A stretch of DNA of 64,000 bases from Melastoma dodecandrum (GCA_029817715.1 JARUPY010000190.1:4836001-4900000); one strand, 5' to 3'. Numbered from the stretch's first letter, positions 44,680-56,973 are shown. Program-made: numbers and translations. Notes: a model not told the origin generated them from the sequence alone.

Positions 44680-46140
44680 GGCCAAGTTAACGGGAGTCCA
44701 GGTGTTCGCGTCGAAACGGATCATGTCGGAAATATTTGACAATAATACTCATAGGGTTTTTAGATGTGGTCGCCAGTAAGTAAAAGAAAAAGATTGAGTT
44801 GATCAAATGAAGACTTACAATAAGAGTAAAATACTTACAACCATGAAAAAATAAAGTAAGGACGATGGTGCGACGTTGTAGACTTGCTGCTAGACGTTGT
44901 ATTACCGTTAAACATTCAGATTTCCTACCGTTAAAACCACTCACGACAACATCGATTTTAACCAAATCGTGAGGTTTGTATCCAAGCATTCTAAACCTGG
45001 ACAGAGGAAGCATGTTTATCGTTGCTCCATTGTCTACTAGGACCCGACTCACCACGGTATCGTCAAAGGTAGCGGTGATGTACAAAGAATGCATGTGTTG
45101 CTTCATGCTATCAGATAGTTTCTTCAACCAATGAAGTGGAAAACCTGTCGGATAAACTGGTGAACAAGAAAGAGGTACCTTACCTCTTACAGTTTCCACT
45201 TTCCGATTATTGGTGAAGTCTACCGGCAAGGTGAGAGCGTTACAGTACACAATTGGTTTCTTTTCGCCATCAGTATCACTTGGGATTTCACTCCGAAGAG
45301 GGGTGTAATAAAAACTCGAGCCAGGTCCTTCCGAATGGTCGGTAGACTCAACATACTTTGCCTCAGTGTTTGATTCCTTCATATACACTTTGGTAGGCAA
45401 GGCGGCCCCTGGGTAGGTCTGGGCCTTTTAGCGACGTGACTTAGACGTCTATCCCTTCTCTTACGAGGTTTTGCCAATAGCTCTATGCCAATGTTTCGAG
45501 GGGTTAACCGCTTTGATTACCCCGATTTCTTATAACCAGGGAAAGATTGACATACCTTGCTGGCCTGCGCTCCACGCCTGGAGGGCTCCTGAACCCCCTC
45601 TGCAAGTTATTAGAGGCACTTTGCGAACTTGGGGAAACTATTCTCATTGCCACCTCCTCAAGCGGAGTCAAATCATACTAGACATCCCCCTGATTGTTTT
45701 GCAGATACGATCTGAAAGTGTCGCACCTATCAGTGGTATGCATGTCGTCCATATGCCAACAGCAGATGTTAGACGCCACTTCCCTGACTGGGCAGGTGAC
45801 TACACCTTTATCGGCTAAACGACGGAAAAGGGCATTCGCTATCATGGTCTCACTAGGGATCTTTATATCCTATTGGAAAAAATCAGTATTAGTCTCAATG
45901 ATATTGATGTCGACATCAGAAATATCAAACATATGAATGGCGATTTCATCATCAAAAGGCTTGCCGTCGACCAAGACATCGTCTACTTCAGGGAAGAATA
46001 ACTCTTTTGACTCTATGAGGTCTTGAATTATGTTCCTAAATGATAAGCAGTCCCTGGTCATGTGCGTGAACGAACCATGCCACTTGCAATAATTCCTAGT
46101 TTTCTCTCTTTCTGTGTGAGGGGCCCTATAACCCGGTTTT
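44680..46140 (-). pseudogene. Ty3/gypsy gag-protease relic, copy B (Tat/Ogre-like)
   Basis: Counterpart of 13381-15430. The protease part is better preserved: a single minus frame (45400-44687) contains PIVYCNALTLPVDF, VSRVLVDNGATINMLP and GYKPHDLVKIDVVVSGFNG. The first knuckle has lost its clean reading (HMTRDCLSFRNII remains near 46060) and the second is near 45760. Relative to copy A about 550 bases are missing (the equivalent of ~14250-14810, joined near 45557). As in copy A, LTR-like sequence follows directly after the protease and no reverse transcriptase is present. Confidence 0.75.
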
Positions 46141-46717
46141 ACCTTAATCCGTTTTTGTTGGAAAAGCCAGTCGAAAATTGCATCTGCCTTGTTTACTTCG
46201 AAAGAATACTTTCTTTATTCGCTACATTTCTAAGATGCCTGGGCTCGTCCGTGGGGACCGACCGACCAGGCAGGCGCCTCCCCTATGCCTCTGCAGCTTG
46301 GGCTTTCCGTCGGCCCTTGATTTATGACCGGGAAGCCCACAACCAGCGCAGACGCAGGCCTTTTGGATGAGCTTGCCCTTGCTGATGTCATTAATTTTAC
46401 CCTTGTTTTTTCCGCAAAAGTAATATAAAAACAAAATGTTTCCAATTTTAAGTAAAAGCCAAAATTCTTTTAAATTTTTATCCAAAGAAGAAAAACTCGA
46501 TCCTTATCTTAAAATGTTCATTCAATTATAAAAAAAAATCTGGGTCTACGATAGAATACAAGAAATCCGTGATAAACGAGTAAAGTAAAGAGAGTGAAAT
46601 TAAGAAAATTTATTATTGTTTTTTAGACGAAACGGGACTGGGGACACGTGTAAATCACGTGATTCATTGGGACTTTCGGCGGGTGTCGTCGAAATAATAA
46701 TTGTCAGTCATGTTATC
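46141..46717. other. No gene seen
   Basis: Block B ends near 46238. Beyond it lies a GC-richer stretch to ~46370 and then AT-rich sequence up to the duplicated segment at 46718. Nothing recognised. Confidence 0.45.
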
Positions 46718-47160
46718 AAAACCTGCGACGTCGTGTTAAGACGATGAGGATGATGATGTTTGTTTGAGCAGGCAATTCCTCTTACAATCTCGGAGGTGTT
46801 GTCTGTCCTCCGCACGGCCCGCCCACCTCTCTCTTTCTTTCTTTCTCCTATTTTGGTTTTCTCTCCACTTCCCTATTTCCGGACCACCCCCCTCTCCCTT
46901 CTCAGGGGCAGAAAAATTTTAGAGAAGAAAGAGGAACGAACCTCAACTAAACGATCGAAACCTTAGGAGTCCTTCTTTTCCCCGTTACGAGTTGACCGTT
47001 GCTGTTGTCGCCGTCGTGCTCGAGCTGCGGAGGATCGTCTGGCTTCGAAGTTCTAGCTGGCACGGCGAGGTTTCTTGCGTCTTGTTTCTCGGTTCGAAGA
47101 ACGTCCGACGAGTCGAGTCGTTTTAGACTTGAAGCGAAAAGTAAGATGGATTTTCTTCTT
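46718..47160. repeat. Duplicated segment, copy 2 (5' flank of CDK relic)
   Basis: Matches 23320-23760. It ends in a short TTC run (47151-47170) that is much longer in the other copy. Its place ahead of the kinase suggests it was the original promoter/5' untranslated region and that the copy at 23.3 kb is derived; this is inference. Confidence 0.8.
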
Positions 47161-47301
47161 CTTCTTCTTTCTCTTTGTTGTCGGAGGTTTTTTTTTTGTT
47201 GTTGTTGCAATTCTGAGCCTTGTTTCCATTAATTTTGAGGCAGAATCTTTTGCGTGTTGATTATATGCAGGGTTTGTTGGATATGGACGCACCCTTTTTA
47301 G

Positions 47302-49061
47302 GTGAAATGCTACATGCGTCAACTGTTGTCTGGATTGGAGCATTGCCACAGCCATCACGTACTTCACCACATTAAAGGGTCAAACCTTCTGATTGATAAT
47401 GAAGGAATTCTAAAGATTGCTGATTTTGGCCTAGCCTCATTTTTTGATCCTGAAAATAAGCATCCGATGACAAGCCGAGTGGTTACTTTGTGGTACCGAG
47501 CCCCGGAGCTTCTGCTTGGTTCGACAGATTATGGAGTGGGCATTGATCTGTGGAGTGCCGGGTGCATTCTGGCTGAACTATTTGCTGGAAGGCCTATACT
47601 GCCAGGTCGTACCGAGGTTGGTTATATAATTTGGTTCATGCTTTGAGTTCTGGTAAATAACCAATGAAATAGATTCTGGACAATTTTGCGATGAAATCCG
47701 ACGTTTTGTCTCTGATGGTTAATATTCTATTCAGGTGGAGCAACTTCATAAGATATACAAGCTGTGTGGTTCTCCGGGTGATGATTACTGGAGGAAATTG
47801 AAGTTACTGAATACGACCTTATACAAGCCTAAAGAGCCTTACAAACGATGTGTAAGGAGTAAATTTAAGGACTTCCCTCCCTCGTCTCTACCACTTATCG
47901 ATACCCTTCTTGCAATTGATCCAGAAGAACGCGGGCCAGCTACAGCGGCATTACAGCGCGAAGTGAGTAATTCTTACTCAGAATATCCTTGATTGTGTCT
48001 GCTGTTCTAACTTCTAAGGATGATGTTATGATGTTTATCAGAGTCCTCAAAAAAAAAAAAAAAACACTTGCAGTATAGTTGTACTTTCCTCTTGGTTTTA
48101 CCTATGAATTTGAAGGAGAAAAATCTTATTATCCCCTTCCAAAATGCAGTTCTTCACCACAGAACCTTATGCCTGTGAACCTTCTAGCCTCCCACACTAT
48201 CCCCCTTGCAAGGAAATTGATGCCAGACTCCATGACCGTGAAGCGAGAAGGTTTTCGACCGCTCTTGATATTTTTCATCTCCATGCTGAACCCCGTACAT
48301 GAGCATTGTGTAGGATTTGAGGATCTGTGTAATGAAAGTTTGACCAAAATAATGAGTATATTTGTTATTTATAGGCTGCAAGCAGCTGACAAAGTCCAAG
48401 GTGATAACAAGAAGAAACTGAGGACGCGGGATCGGGCTGTCAGAGCCTTCCCTGCTCCGGAAGCCAATGCTGAGGTTCAAGCCAATATTGATGTAGGCGC
48501 TTTTTGTTGTCTCTTGTTTCCTTTCTCACATGAACATTTGTTTAGTTCTTTGTTTTTATTTAAACAAGCCTCTCCCTCTAGTCTGAAATGTAGAAAAGTA
48601 ACTGAAGCATGCTCGGCGTAATCACGCTTGAGGATTTGATGAGTTTTTTTTATTGAACAGTGAATTTGTGCTTAAGCATCTGTTCTTCTGTTGGACAGAG
48701 ACGACGAATGATTTACAAGGTGAATCCCAAAAGTACGAGCGAGAAATTTCCTCCACCACACCAGGATGGCGGAGTCGGCATTCCTGTTGGAGTTTTACAA
48801 CGACTTGGTCCGACCACTGTTATGCACGATAATTCCCGCACTTCCACTTCCTTTACTTATTCCAATAACTCGTCAGAAATGTGGCCTGGGCCCCTGGCTG
48901 ATAATTCTGTGGATGCTCTTAAACGGAAGAAGAAGAAGAAAGCGGTTTGGGGCAGCGGCAATGGGGACAGAGCATTAGGTTCGTCTGTCTTTTCCGTAGG
49001 AACCTACAAGGGAAAACTCGGTGATCATAGTCATGTCAAGGAAATTAGAAGTTTTGCGTAA
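47302..49061 (+). pseudogene. CDK-like kinase relic (IBS1/At1g54610-like), HRD deleted
   Basis: C-terminal two thirds of a plant CRK-type cyclin-dependent-kinase-like protein. Exons that fit: 47302-47616, 47735-47962, 48150-48250, 48375-48492, 48699-49061, all GT-AG and keeping one frame (375 codons with stop). Motifs: MRQLLSGLEHCH, KGSNLL, IADFGLA (DFG intact), TSRVVTLWYRAPELL, DYGVGIDLWSAGCILAEL, KIYKLCGSPGDDYW, FTTEPYACEPSSLP, and the family tail KFPPPHQDGG. Two faults: the ATP-binding N lobe (glycine loop, Lys, C-helix) is missing upstream of an acceptor-like TTTTTTAG, and the catalytic HRD is replaced by HH (47365-47370), as expected from a three-base deletion. The enzyme would be inactive. 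No in-frame start ATG at its head. It keeps introns, so it is not a retrocopy. Confidence 0.88.
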
Positions 49062-49639
49062 GACGAGATTCGCACCTTGTGGAGAAAGAATTCAATTCAG
49101 GTGCAACTATCTCCTTGTCGTTAATTTTGTTCCTCTAGATATGCGAGAAGCATCCTCGGTCGTGCCTTTGACGGATGTGAAATCTCCTTGTGCATGAGTT
49201 GCAGAAAGATGTATAGAGATAAATTTCAGTTTCGGTATTTCAGTAGCATTGGTTACTTATCTGCATGCTGCCGAGGTGTTTATTGACAACCCAACTGATC
49301 AAAATGGAGAGGGGTTTTGGTCCGTCGACTTACTTTGAGGAGCGAAAGCAATGAACTCATGATTGTCCTTGGACGGCTTCCGTCGCCGTTTCTGGGTTGC
49401 CTTGAAACGGTTACATTAGCCCATACTACGTTTACAGTTGGTTGTTAGGGAATTTAAATTGAGAGGCATGGAATGGTAGATTGGTGTCATTGAACAACTG
49501 CAGCAGCACGTGAAACATATTGAATCGTCAATGATCAGTCTCCTGGCGATTGCGAGCTCAAAGACTTACAGGTGGGTAGATAGCTGAAAGTATCCCTCTG
49601 TAGCTTTCCTCTAGTTCTTTATAAGATCTGTTCTTCGGT
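49062..49639. other. 3' flank of the CDK relic
   Basis: Probably 3' untranslated and downstream sequence of the kinase gene. No gene recognised. Confidence 0.45.
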
Positions 49640-50030
49640 GGCATTAAACTCTCCAGTAATCTCTGCAGCAGCCGTTTCTCCGGTGATTTTGTGCAGGAGA
49701 GGTTTCAGTCCGGTGAAGCATGGGACCTGGAGGACCTGGAGGGCCGCCCCGTTGGGGTCCCACTCCGCCCGGGCCCCCTGGACCGTTCGGAGGAATCTGC
49801 AATGTGATCGGCTCTTGGTAAGTAAAAGCTGCATCGTTGGAGTTTTGTAGTCGAACCAACTTCCTGGCATAGTTTGCTCGCGCTTCTTGTCCTGATGTCC
49901 CAATTCCGTGGTGGTTGCTCGCATCGCAGTTTGAGCTTCATTTGCTGTTGCTGGTTGATACAAGATTGCTTCGGAGGGCCTCCCGGACCACCTGGACCAT
50001 TCGGACCTCCGCCTCCATGATTGTTCATGT
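49640..50030 (-). pseudogene. Gly/Pro-rich unknown coding remnant
   Basis: Unrecognised. On the minus strand an ATG at ~50030 opens MNNHGGGGPNGPGGPGG and then PPKQSCINQQQQ. A second Gly/Pro block, IPPNGPGGPGGVGPQRGG and PPGPPGPM, appears ~230 bases later in another frame, preceded by ARKLVRLQNSNDAAFTYQEP. All three minus frames stay open for long stretches because of GC-rich composition. Either an exon pair or a frameshifted relic of a low-complexity protein; no function proposed. Confidence 0.35.
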
Positions 50031-50204
50031 TTCTGGACCTTGTAATTTTTGGTGTAATAATAATATAATACCACGGCGAGCCTTCGATGGATTCACCATG
50101 CAATGCGTGCTGTAATAAGAACGAAAGTTCATCCGGATGGGACACTTTTTTAAGTATTATTTGAGCTCGAGATCACTTTTTTTTTATGTCAAACAATGTC
50201 TTTT

Positions 50205-51203
50205 TCAAAACCAAGCTTAAATAAATCAGACATTAGAAACACACAATAAACACCTCCCTTTTCTTTGTGATGCATGCGATTTAGTAATCCCTAATTTTCA
50301 AACCTTAACGAATCTCTATAGTTTTTCTAACTTGAACTTAAAATAAGTTAGTGGCGACTCCGACATTTTCGAAATCCGAAGCCTTATCGTCAAGGGAGGA
50401 TATTCATTTTAAATGGAACCGGAAACGGGATCACCCGCGACAAGAAGCTGGTGGAGCTGTCATGGCACTACACCAAGATGATGCAAGGTATACTGATTCT
50501 CTCTACTGCCTATCTCGTCGTGGACAATCAAAGTGTTGGGCCAAAAATTGGAAGACATTTTTCAAGTCGCGATCTCATGATAAAAAACTAAAACATTTTA
50601 TTGAACATGGAATACATTCTGTAAAAATTAAACAATGTTTCATGCAGACAATTTAAAATATTCTTGTTTTTTATTAGCCAAATTGAAATATTGGGAATTT
50701 ATTATCCAAAAGCATTATATTTTTAGTACTCAAAATTCATTTTAATCCCCATATTGTCATAGTCCTTCAAATTTAGAAGAAATTATTTTTCTTTGTCAGT
50801 AATTTCTTTTAAAATCTATTCCAAAAAATAGAGTTGAAAGAGTTATTATCGTCTTATTTCATATTGCACAACAACCAACGCCAACTGTCTTAAAAGCTCG
50901 AACTATTAAGTAAAAGTGTGACATACTATATATTTTCAATTTCAACATCTCCTACTATAGTTGAAATTCAACTTTGTCAGTGTTAACCGTACAGTTTAAT
51001 GTCTACTATTCTACTAATTGAAATAGTGAATTTTTATTGATTTTACCAATTTTTATGCTATTTACCCTTTATTTAATTTAATTATCATATATATATATAT
51101 ATATATTCAAATTGCTATTTATTTATTTATTTATCAAATATAATTTCTGATTTTATCTCGACATTTAAAGCCTTCTCCATCATGATATAAGATAAAATAT
51201 TGT
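50205..51203. repeat. 1 kb direct repeat, copy 2 (Tat-like LTR tail plus unknown)
   Basis: Same orientation as 1-962. Very similar through the GTGGCGACTCCG core and the GC-rich stretch ending CCAAGATGATGCAAGGTATAC. Differs by substitutions and a ~40-base AT-rich insertion near 51050-51095, and diverges after AAAATATTGTC at 51203. Confidence 0.85.
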
Positions 51204-53149
51204 CTTGTCACTTCGTATGTTTCCATACCAAGGCTCAATCCAATTAGGTCGTCACAAGGCCTTTCTTATTATTTTCCGTTCCAGTCATGTTTGTAAGTGT
51301 AACGCTGTGAGTTCGGTATCATCGCATTAAATTCCGATATTGTGTTTACTTGTTATATTTCTAGTCATTTACCTTGCGGTGTACAATACCAAACGCTGTA
51401 AATTCAGTACCGTTATATTCTATTGCGTTTACTTTCACTTTACGGCGACCACATTCACTGTAAATTCGACACGTGTTGCGGGGAACAACTTTTCCGCGCC
51501 AACACTCATCAATTTTATCGGCTAGGAAATATTATTTAAATAATGGTAAGAAATATATATATATATTATATCAAGTGGAGGGGTTATGATTCGAAGAAGG
51601 GGGGTGATGGTATTGTATTTGTTTTGGAAGGACCTGAATAAAGGACAAAAAAATTAAATGTCACGCACGGTGTAATCCGCTTAATGATAAAAGTTACGAT
51701 GATCCTTTTATCCGGATTTTGTTATAATCATCTGCCAAAAATAATTGAGCAACCCCCAATGAAGCGGGCCTCAGATCAGGATATAATAATAATAATAATA
51801 ATGATGATGATGATGATGATTATTGAAGAAGATGTTACATATCATTTGCCTTGATATGATACCACTAATTAAAATTATTTAGATATATAATGCGAAACGA
51901 GGGTGAAGTGACATTAGAGGGAGAAATGAAGTGGACTTTTTTTATTTCCTTTTTGAAGGGATTAGAGCCGTGACATAAGGTAAAAAGGGGTAAAATTGGC
52001 TGGCCTTTTCCTTCTCAGGCATTTATTATTTGTGGGGGATAATTTTATTTTTTGAGCTTCTTTTTCTAAATAAAAATTACAAATTTCAGATTCGATATAT
52101 TTAATAAACTAATTTCCTCAATCTTACCCGACGACTCCCTACAATTCTAGTGAAATGCCAACAAAAAAAAACAAACTTAATTCGGTCCAAGGACGATGTA
52201 CTGGGTTTGAGTCGATTTATAAAAAAAAAAAACGGAGAGACTATAACTGGACATTGAAAATAAAATTTGTTTCTTTAGAATCCAAAGAACCGGAAACGAC
52301 CAATGTGGCATGTACACCTGCAATTACTATACTACTTCATCGTATATTGTTAGTTGGGACTGATGCTTGGCAACCGTCTTCGGACAAAAAATTAGGAGGT
52401 GAATTCAAAAATCGTGTGGCTGGCCTTATAAGATGAGTTTTTATTTTGTTGTTTGGAAAAAAAAGAAGAAAGTATGGTGGTGGGTTTTGGTGGACAACCG
52501 AGTAACATCATTAAAGTTTGATTTATATTTCTTTTTTTAACATTGTTGAGGGCTACATGGAATTGAATGTTGTGTGTGTGAGTGAGCCTGCTTGCGGCCG
52601 CTCTTTCCCACTTATTTTTCCTTTTGGCAAAAATGGATTCGATCAAGGACCGGCAATTAGTCCAATTTTGTGGCGCTACATATTTCGCGTCAATCTAGAA
52701 CAAGTGATAATTAATTTATTAATACAATATGATAATGGGAAGACAAGGTGGGAAACGAAAGCCGCGTTTCATTTTGTCTCTGTTCGTGTTACTTGGTAAG
52801 ATTCGATCACGGTTGAGTTATTATTAAGATTTCCAAGGAGCCCTGCTCACCACCACGTGTTTATCAACAGAAATTCTGGGCCACACATCTCGATTATGTC
52901 TGTGGATCAACTGTTCAGAATACATGCCCAAATGACGAAAATCCAGTAAGGAGGTGACAACAGAAACACACCAGGCGAAGGCTTGCTGGACGAAGCGGTC
53001 ACCAAGCGCCAGGGTTATCAGGAGACGGGGGACAAGGGACAGCGGAAGCTACAAGCGACAGTTAGTTGGGCAAGCGAGGAAACTCTGCGGCGAAGGCCAA
53101 TGGGCAATGCGATCGGTCGATTTAACTATTAAGGAAGGTTCCAGATGAT
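51204..53149. other. AT-rich intergenic sequence, no gene seen
   Basis: Low-complexity stretches include an AT run near 51555 and (AAT)n followed by (GAT)n at 51782-51824. Several short open frames start without ATG and match nothing. GC-richer short stretch at 52950-53110, unidentified. Confidence 0.5.
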
Positions 53150-53460
53150 CTCAGGATTTAAAAGGTGATTGTTGCCAAGATTGCTTACATAAAAAGAAGA
53201 TATTTCATGAGGACCCACAGCAAAGGAAACATAATATGTGCGCGATATTACTTTACCGTATATACGTAGGTCTAGCTTATTATAAATACTTGTTCTTAGG
53301 AATTGTACAAAACACCTCTCTACAGACGGACATATTGTCAATATATCTTTTCAAGCATTCCAGCATTCAAGCTCTTTTTGTGCTCCTGCGTTCTTGCACA
53401 CTTCTGAAGGCATCGTCGATAGCATCCATAAGTGCTTCCGCTTAAGGGTGCTCGTCCGCT
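53150..53460 (+). mobile_element. Possible solo-LTR fragment
   Basis: TATA-like TTATAAATACTTG (~53279) is followed by CTCTCTACAGACGG and a string of TTCAAGC/CATTCCAGC phrases, a layout typical of LTR promoters and R regions. No internal region, partner LTR or target duplication found. Confidence 0.3.
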
Positions 53461-54684
53461 GTCTTCTTTTTCTCTCTCTTCTTTTCATTTCATAATGCGA
53501 CCACACATTCAACGAATCCTCCGGGCACCAGTTGCGCGTAGTGCCAGAGATTTCCGACGTGTTTGGATCCGGCTTGTCCGCAGTCACTTCCGAAGCAAAC
53601 TCTAAGGATATCCGATATTTGAGTGACATGGAGTGTTGTAGTAGTACAGAAACAATAACATGATTATTGATATTTATTGATAGCATGAGTTGAATCAATA
53701 ACATAATGATTTTTATGCTCCGTGCAGGTGGCCTTGTGTTCCCTTTTAAACTGTTAAACCCTGAACACATCGTCATCCAACAATTGGATAACATATATAT
53801 ATATGCACGTATACTTGTAGATATATATACATATATACATATTAATTATGTATTTATATACATAAACTGGAGTAGGAAACAATTCAAACCATTTCAATTT
53901 AAAAAAAAACAAAAACACCATGATGTACTCTCAACCCAACGTGTCCCATTTACCTGGTAAGTGTTGTAGGGTCGAGTGTGCTCATAAAAACGGTAATCTT
54001 TCACTAACCAACCACACGCACCCTTTTATTAGACTTTGAAAGACTTGCCCTTGTCCTATCTAAGCGTTTTCCACAAATGCTCTCATTATATATAATAGAA
54101 AAAATTAATATTTATTTTAAATATATGTAAAAAAATTAAGTTATGCCTCCTCGCAGTCCTTATTCAACACTAAGTAAGTTATAATTAAAACTCAAGTTAA
54201 AAAATTTATTTTAGTTTATCATGGGATTATTTTTTGAAAAAAATAAAAAAATATATTTGGGACTTTTGAATTTTGCAAGTGATCTTAAAAATAAACGTTG
54301 CTAGGGTTGAGATAAGATAGAAAAAAGTAGGATAGATATTCTGGTGGGATTTAGTGTTGTACCTCATTGATAAACAATTATTCTCTAATAATAGTTTAAT
54401 TTATTGTGATTGTAGTTATATAAATTTGGAAAAATACATGATGGGGGGCATCAACAACAACATTGTCAATCAGCCTCGGCTCAGCTCATCTGTTCCCACC
54501 AAATCCCGAACTCCTACTTTATTTCAGAAGCACGAATATTTAACACAACTTCTTCCTCTCATCCTCCTCCTGCACTTTCTTCTTTCTTCTTCTTCTTCTT
54601 CTCCAAAATTCCCCCTTTTTCCCAACCCTGAATCTGAATCTTCTTGTGCCCGCCCTCTGATTTAACAAAGAAAAGAAACCCCAA
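53461..54684. other. Upstream region of the NPH3-family gene
   Basis: AT-rich, no gene. TA-rich runs at 53795-53870. The last ~250 bases have CT/TTC-rich runs (54560-54605) usual for plant 5' untranslated regions, and probably hold the promoter and leader of the gene at 54685. Confidence 0.45.
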
Positions 54685-56973
54685 ATGGGAACAGAGAAGA
54701 GCTCCTCAACCAGGGGGACAAGCATGGTGGTTATCTCCCCCCCACAATCTGATTTCCTCCCTTCCAATTCATCTACTTTTCTTGTACTCTCTCTAATCCT
54801 CTCTCTTTCTCCCTCTATTTTCTTCATCTTCTTTTTTCCCTTCTTTGTTGGATTTGTTTTCGCAGGTTTTGCACGACCGGGCTGCCGACGGACATTGTAG
54901 TTGACGTCGATGGCATGGCCTTCCACCTCCACAAGGTCATTCCTCACAAATGCCCTTCTCTTTGTACCAACAGAACTTGTTCTGTTTATGTGGCGGTTTC
55001 TCGGCATTCTATGATGCTGCTGAATGTTTGCTGAACGTCCCAATCAAGCTTCTCCTTTTTGTTTTCCAGTTCCCTTTGATTTCCAAGAGCAGCAAACTAG
55101 ACCAACTCATATCCGAGCATGATTCGAAGCCAGGAATCTGGCGGAATGACCACAACCGCGAAATACAGGAGGATGAAGGGGAAGGAGATGTGGAATTGGC
55201 TCGCTGTTATATACAGCTCGAGGGGTTCCCAGGGGGATCAGACGCTTTTGAGGCCGTCGCCAAGTTCTGCTATGGGGTGAAGGTTGAGCTGACTGCTTCC
55301 ACAGTTGTGCCGCTCCGATGTGCTGGGGAGTTCCTAGGGATGACTGAGGAGTACTCTGAGGAAAACCTGATATCCAAGGCGGAGAAGTACTTTGCACAGG
55401 TCACACTTCGGAGCATAGGGGACTCACTGCGTGCTCTCAAGTCATGCGACCGGGACAGGGAGATTGCTGAGAGGTTGGATATACCATGGCGGTGCATTAA
55501 GGCGATTGTCGCGAATCCTCCGGCGTCTGATCCGGCATTGTTTGGTTGGCCTATGGCTGATGGTGGTAGTCACATAAGTCAACCACGTGGGGTGAATCGA
55601 CGGAAGGGTCACCATGACAGAGAGTCATGGCTCGAAGAGCTGTCAATATTGACATTGCCGGTGTTCAAGCGGTTGATCTTCACGATGACTGAGTCGAATC
55701 TCAGCATCGATCTGATTGAGACCTGCTTGATGCGGTATGCAAATAAGTGCATCCCAGGAATCACCCGATCCACAAGGAAAGCCGGTGATTCCACCTTGAC
55801 AACGGAGATGGAGCAACGGGAGCTCCTCGAGATGGTGATATCAAACCTCAAGCCCACACGGACGGCACTCCCATCGAGGTTCCTGTTCGGACTGCTCCGA
55901 CTGGCAAACATCCTGAAGATCTCAGATGATTTTCAAGTAATGCTGGAGAAGAAGATCGGCTGTCAGCTGGATGGGGTGAAACTGGATGATCTGTTGATCC
56001 CGAGCTACTCTTACCTGAATGAGACGCTCTATGATGTTGATTGCGTGGAGAGGATCCTCCATAACTTCCTTGAGAGGCATGAGAGTGGCAGCATAGCTGT
56101 GGATGAGGCTGGGAGATCGACGAGTCTTATAATGGTGGGGAAGTTGATTGACGGGTACTTGTCTGAGATAGCTTCCGACTCAAACCTGAACCCAGAAAAG
56201 TTCTACAAAATGGCCGTCTCCTTGCCAGAGAAGGCGAGGTTGTATGATGACGAACTTTACCGTGCTGTGGATGTGTATCTCAAAGTGAATCGACGATCCA
56301 TCTATCAAATGAAAGGGCCATTATTAGAGATGACAATTCTGTGTTGTAATGATTGCAGGCACATTCATGGCTATCCGAGGCAGATCGCGAGAAGATTTCT
56401 GGTATCCTGGACTGTCAGAAGCTAACGCTGGAAGCATGCACACATGCCGCTCAGAATGAGCGGTTACCATTGCACACGGTGGTCCAGGTCCTCTTCTTCG
56501 AGCAGAGGCAGCTTCGCCACGTGATTGCAGGTACCCTACTCGCTACAGACCCTGTGGCTGGGCCTCAGGATCTGGGCAGGGCATCGGGATCTAGGCACGG
56601 CGGGGATGAAGAGTGGGAGGAAGTGGAAGACAGAGTCACGGTGACCATCGATGTTGTTCCCGACCTGGGATCATCTGCAGATGTAAGCCGGGGAAGTGAG
56701 AGCATGACATGGCGGGCAGCAGCGAGAGAGAATCAGGTTCTCCGGCTGGACATGGATAGCATGAGGACGCAAGCACATCAGCTGGAAAGGGAGTGCTCGA
56801 CGATGAAGAAGGCCATAGAGAAGATCGACAAGGAAGGGGCACCAAGAAGCGTGTGGAAGGGGACGTTATCCCGGAAGTTCGGATGCAAGTTAAGTACACA
56901 GGTTTGCGACTCACAGGACAAGGCGGTGGTGGAGGGAAGGAGAGGCACGCAAAGGCGCAGGCACCAGAATTGA
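54685..56973 (+). CDS. NPH3/RPT2-family BTB protein
   Basis: Substrate adaptor of CUL3 ubiquitin ligases, membrane-associated; relatives act in blue-light and auxin responses. Exons: 54685-54726, 54866-54935, 55070-56284, 56358-56973, all GT-AG, about 640 aa. BTB: FCTTGLPTDIVVDVDG and FHLHK in exon 2, then FPLISKSSKLDQLI, LEGFPGGSDAFEAVAKFCYG and RCAGEFLGMTEEY. NPH3 domain: SWLEELSILTLPVFKRLI (~55625), SRFLFGLLRLANIL (~55875), DDLLIPSYSYLNETLYDVD (~55986), DLYRAVDVYLK-like end of exon 3, KLTLEACTHAAQNERLPL (56421) and VVQVLFFEQRQLR. A C-terminal coiled coil follows (~56730-56830). Oddity: family members read RGQAWFC across the exon 1-2 join. Here a run of five G at 54713-54717 puts RGQAW out of frame with the ATG; four G would restore it. 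Sequencing error or a recent null allele. Confidence 0.9.

Noticed and set aside
47053..47370. Lysine-rich minus frames opposite the CDK 5' end
   Set aside because: They arise from the TTC and T-rich runs read in reverse.
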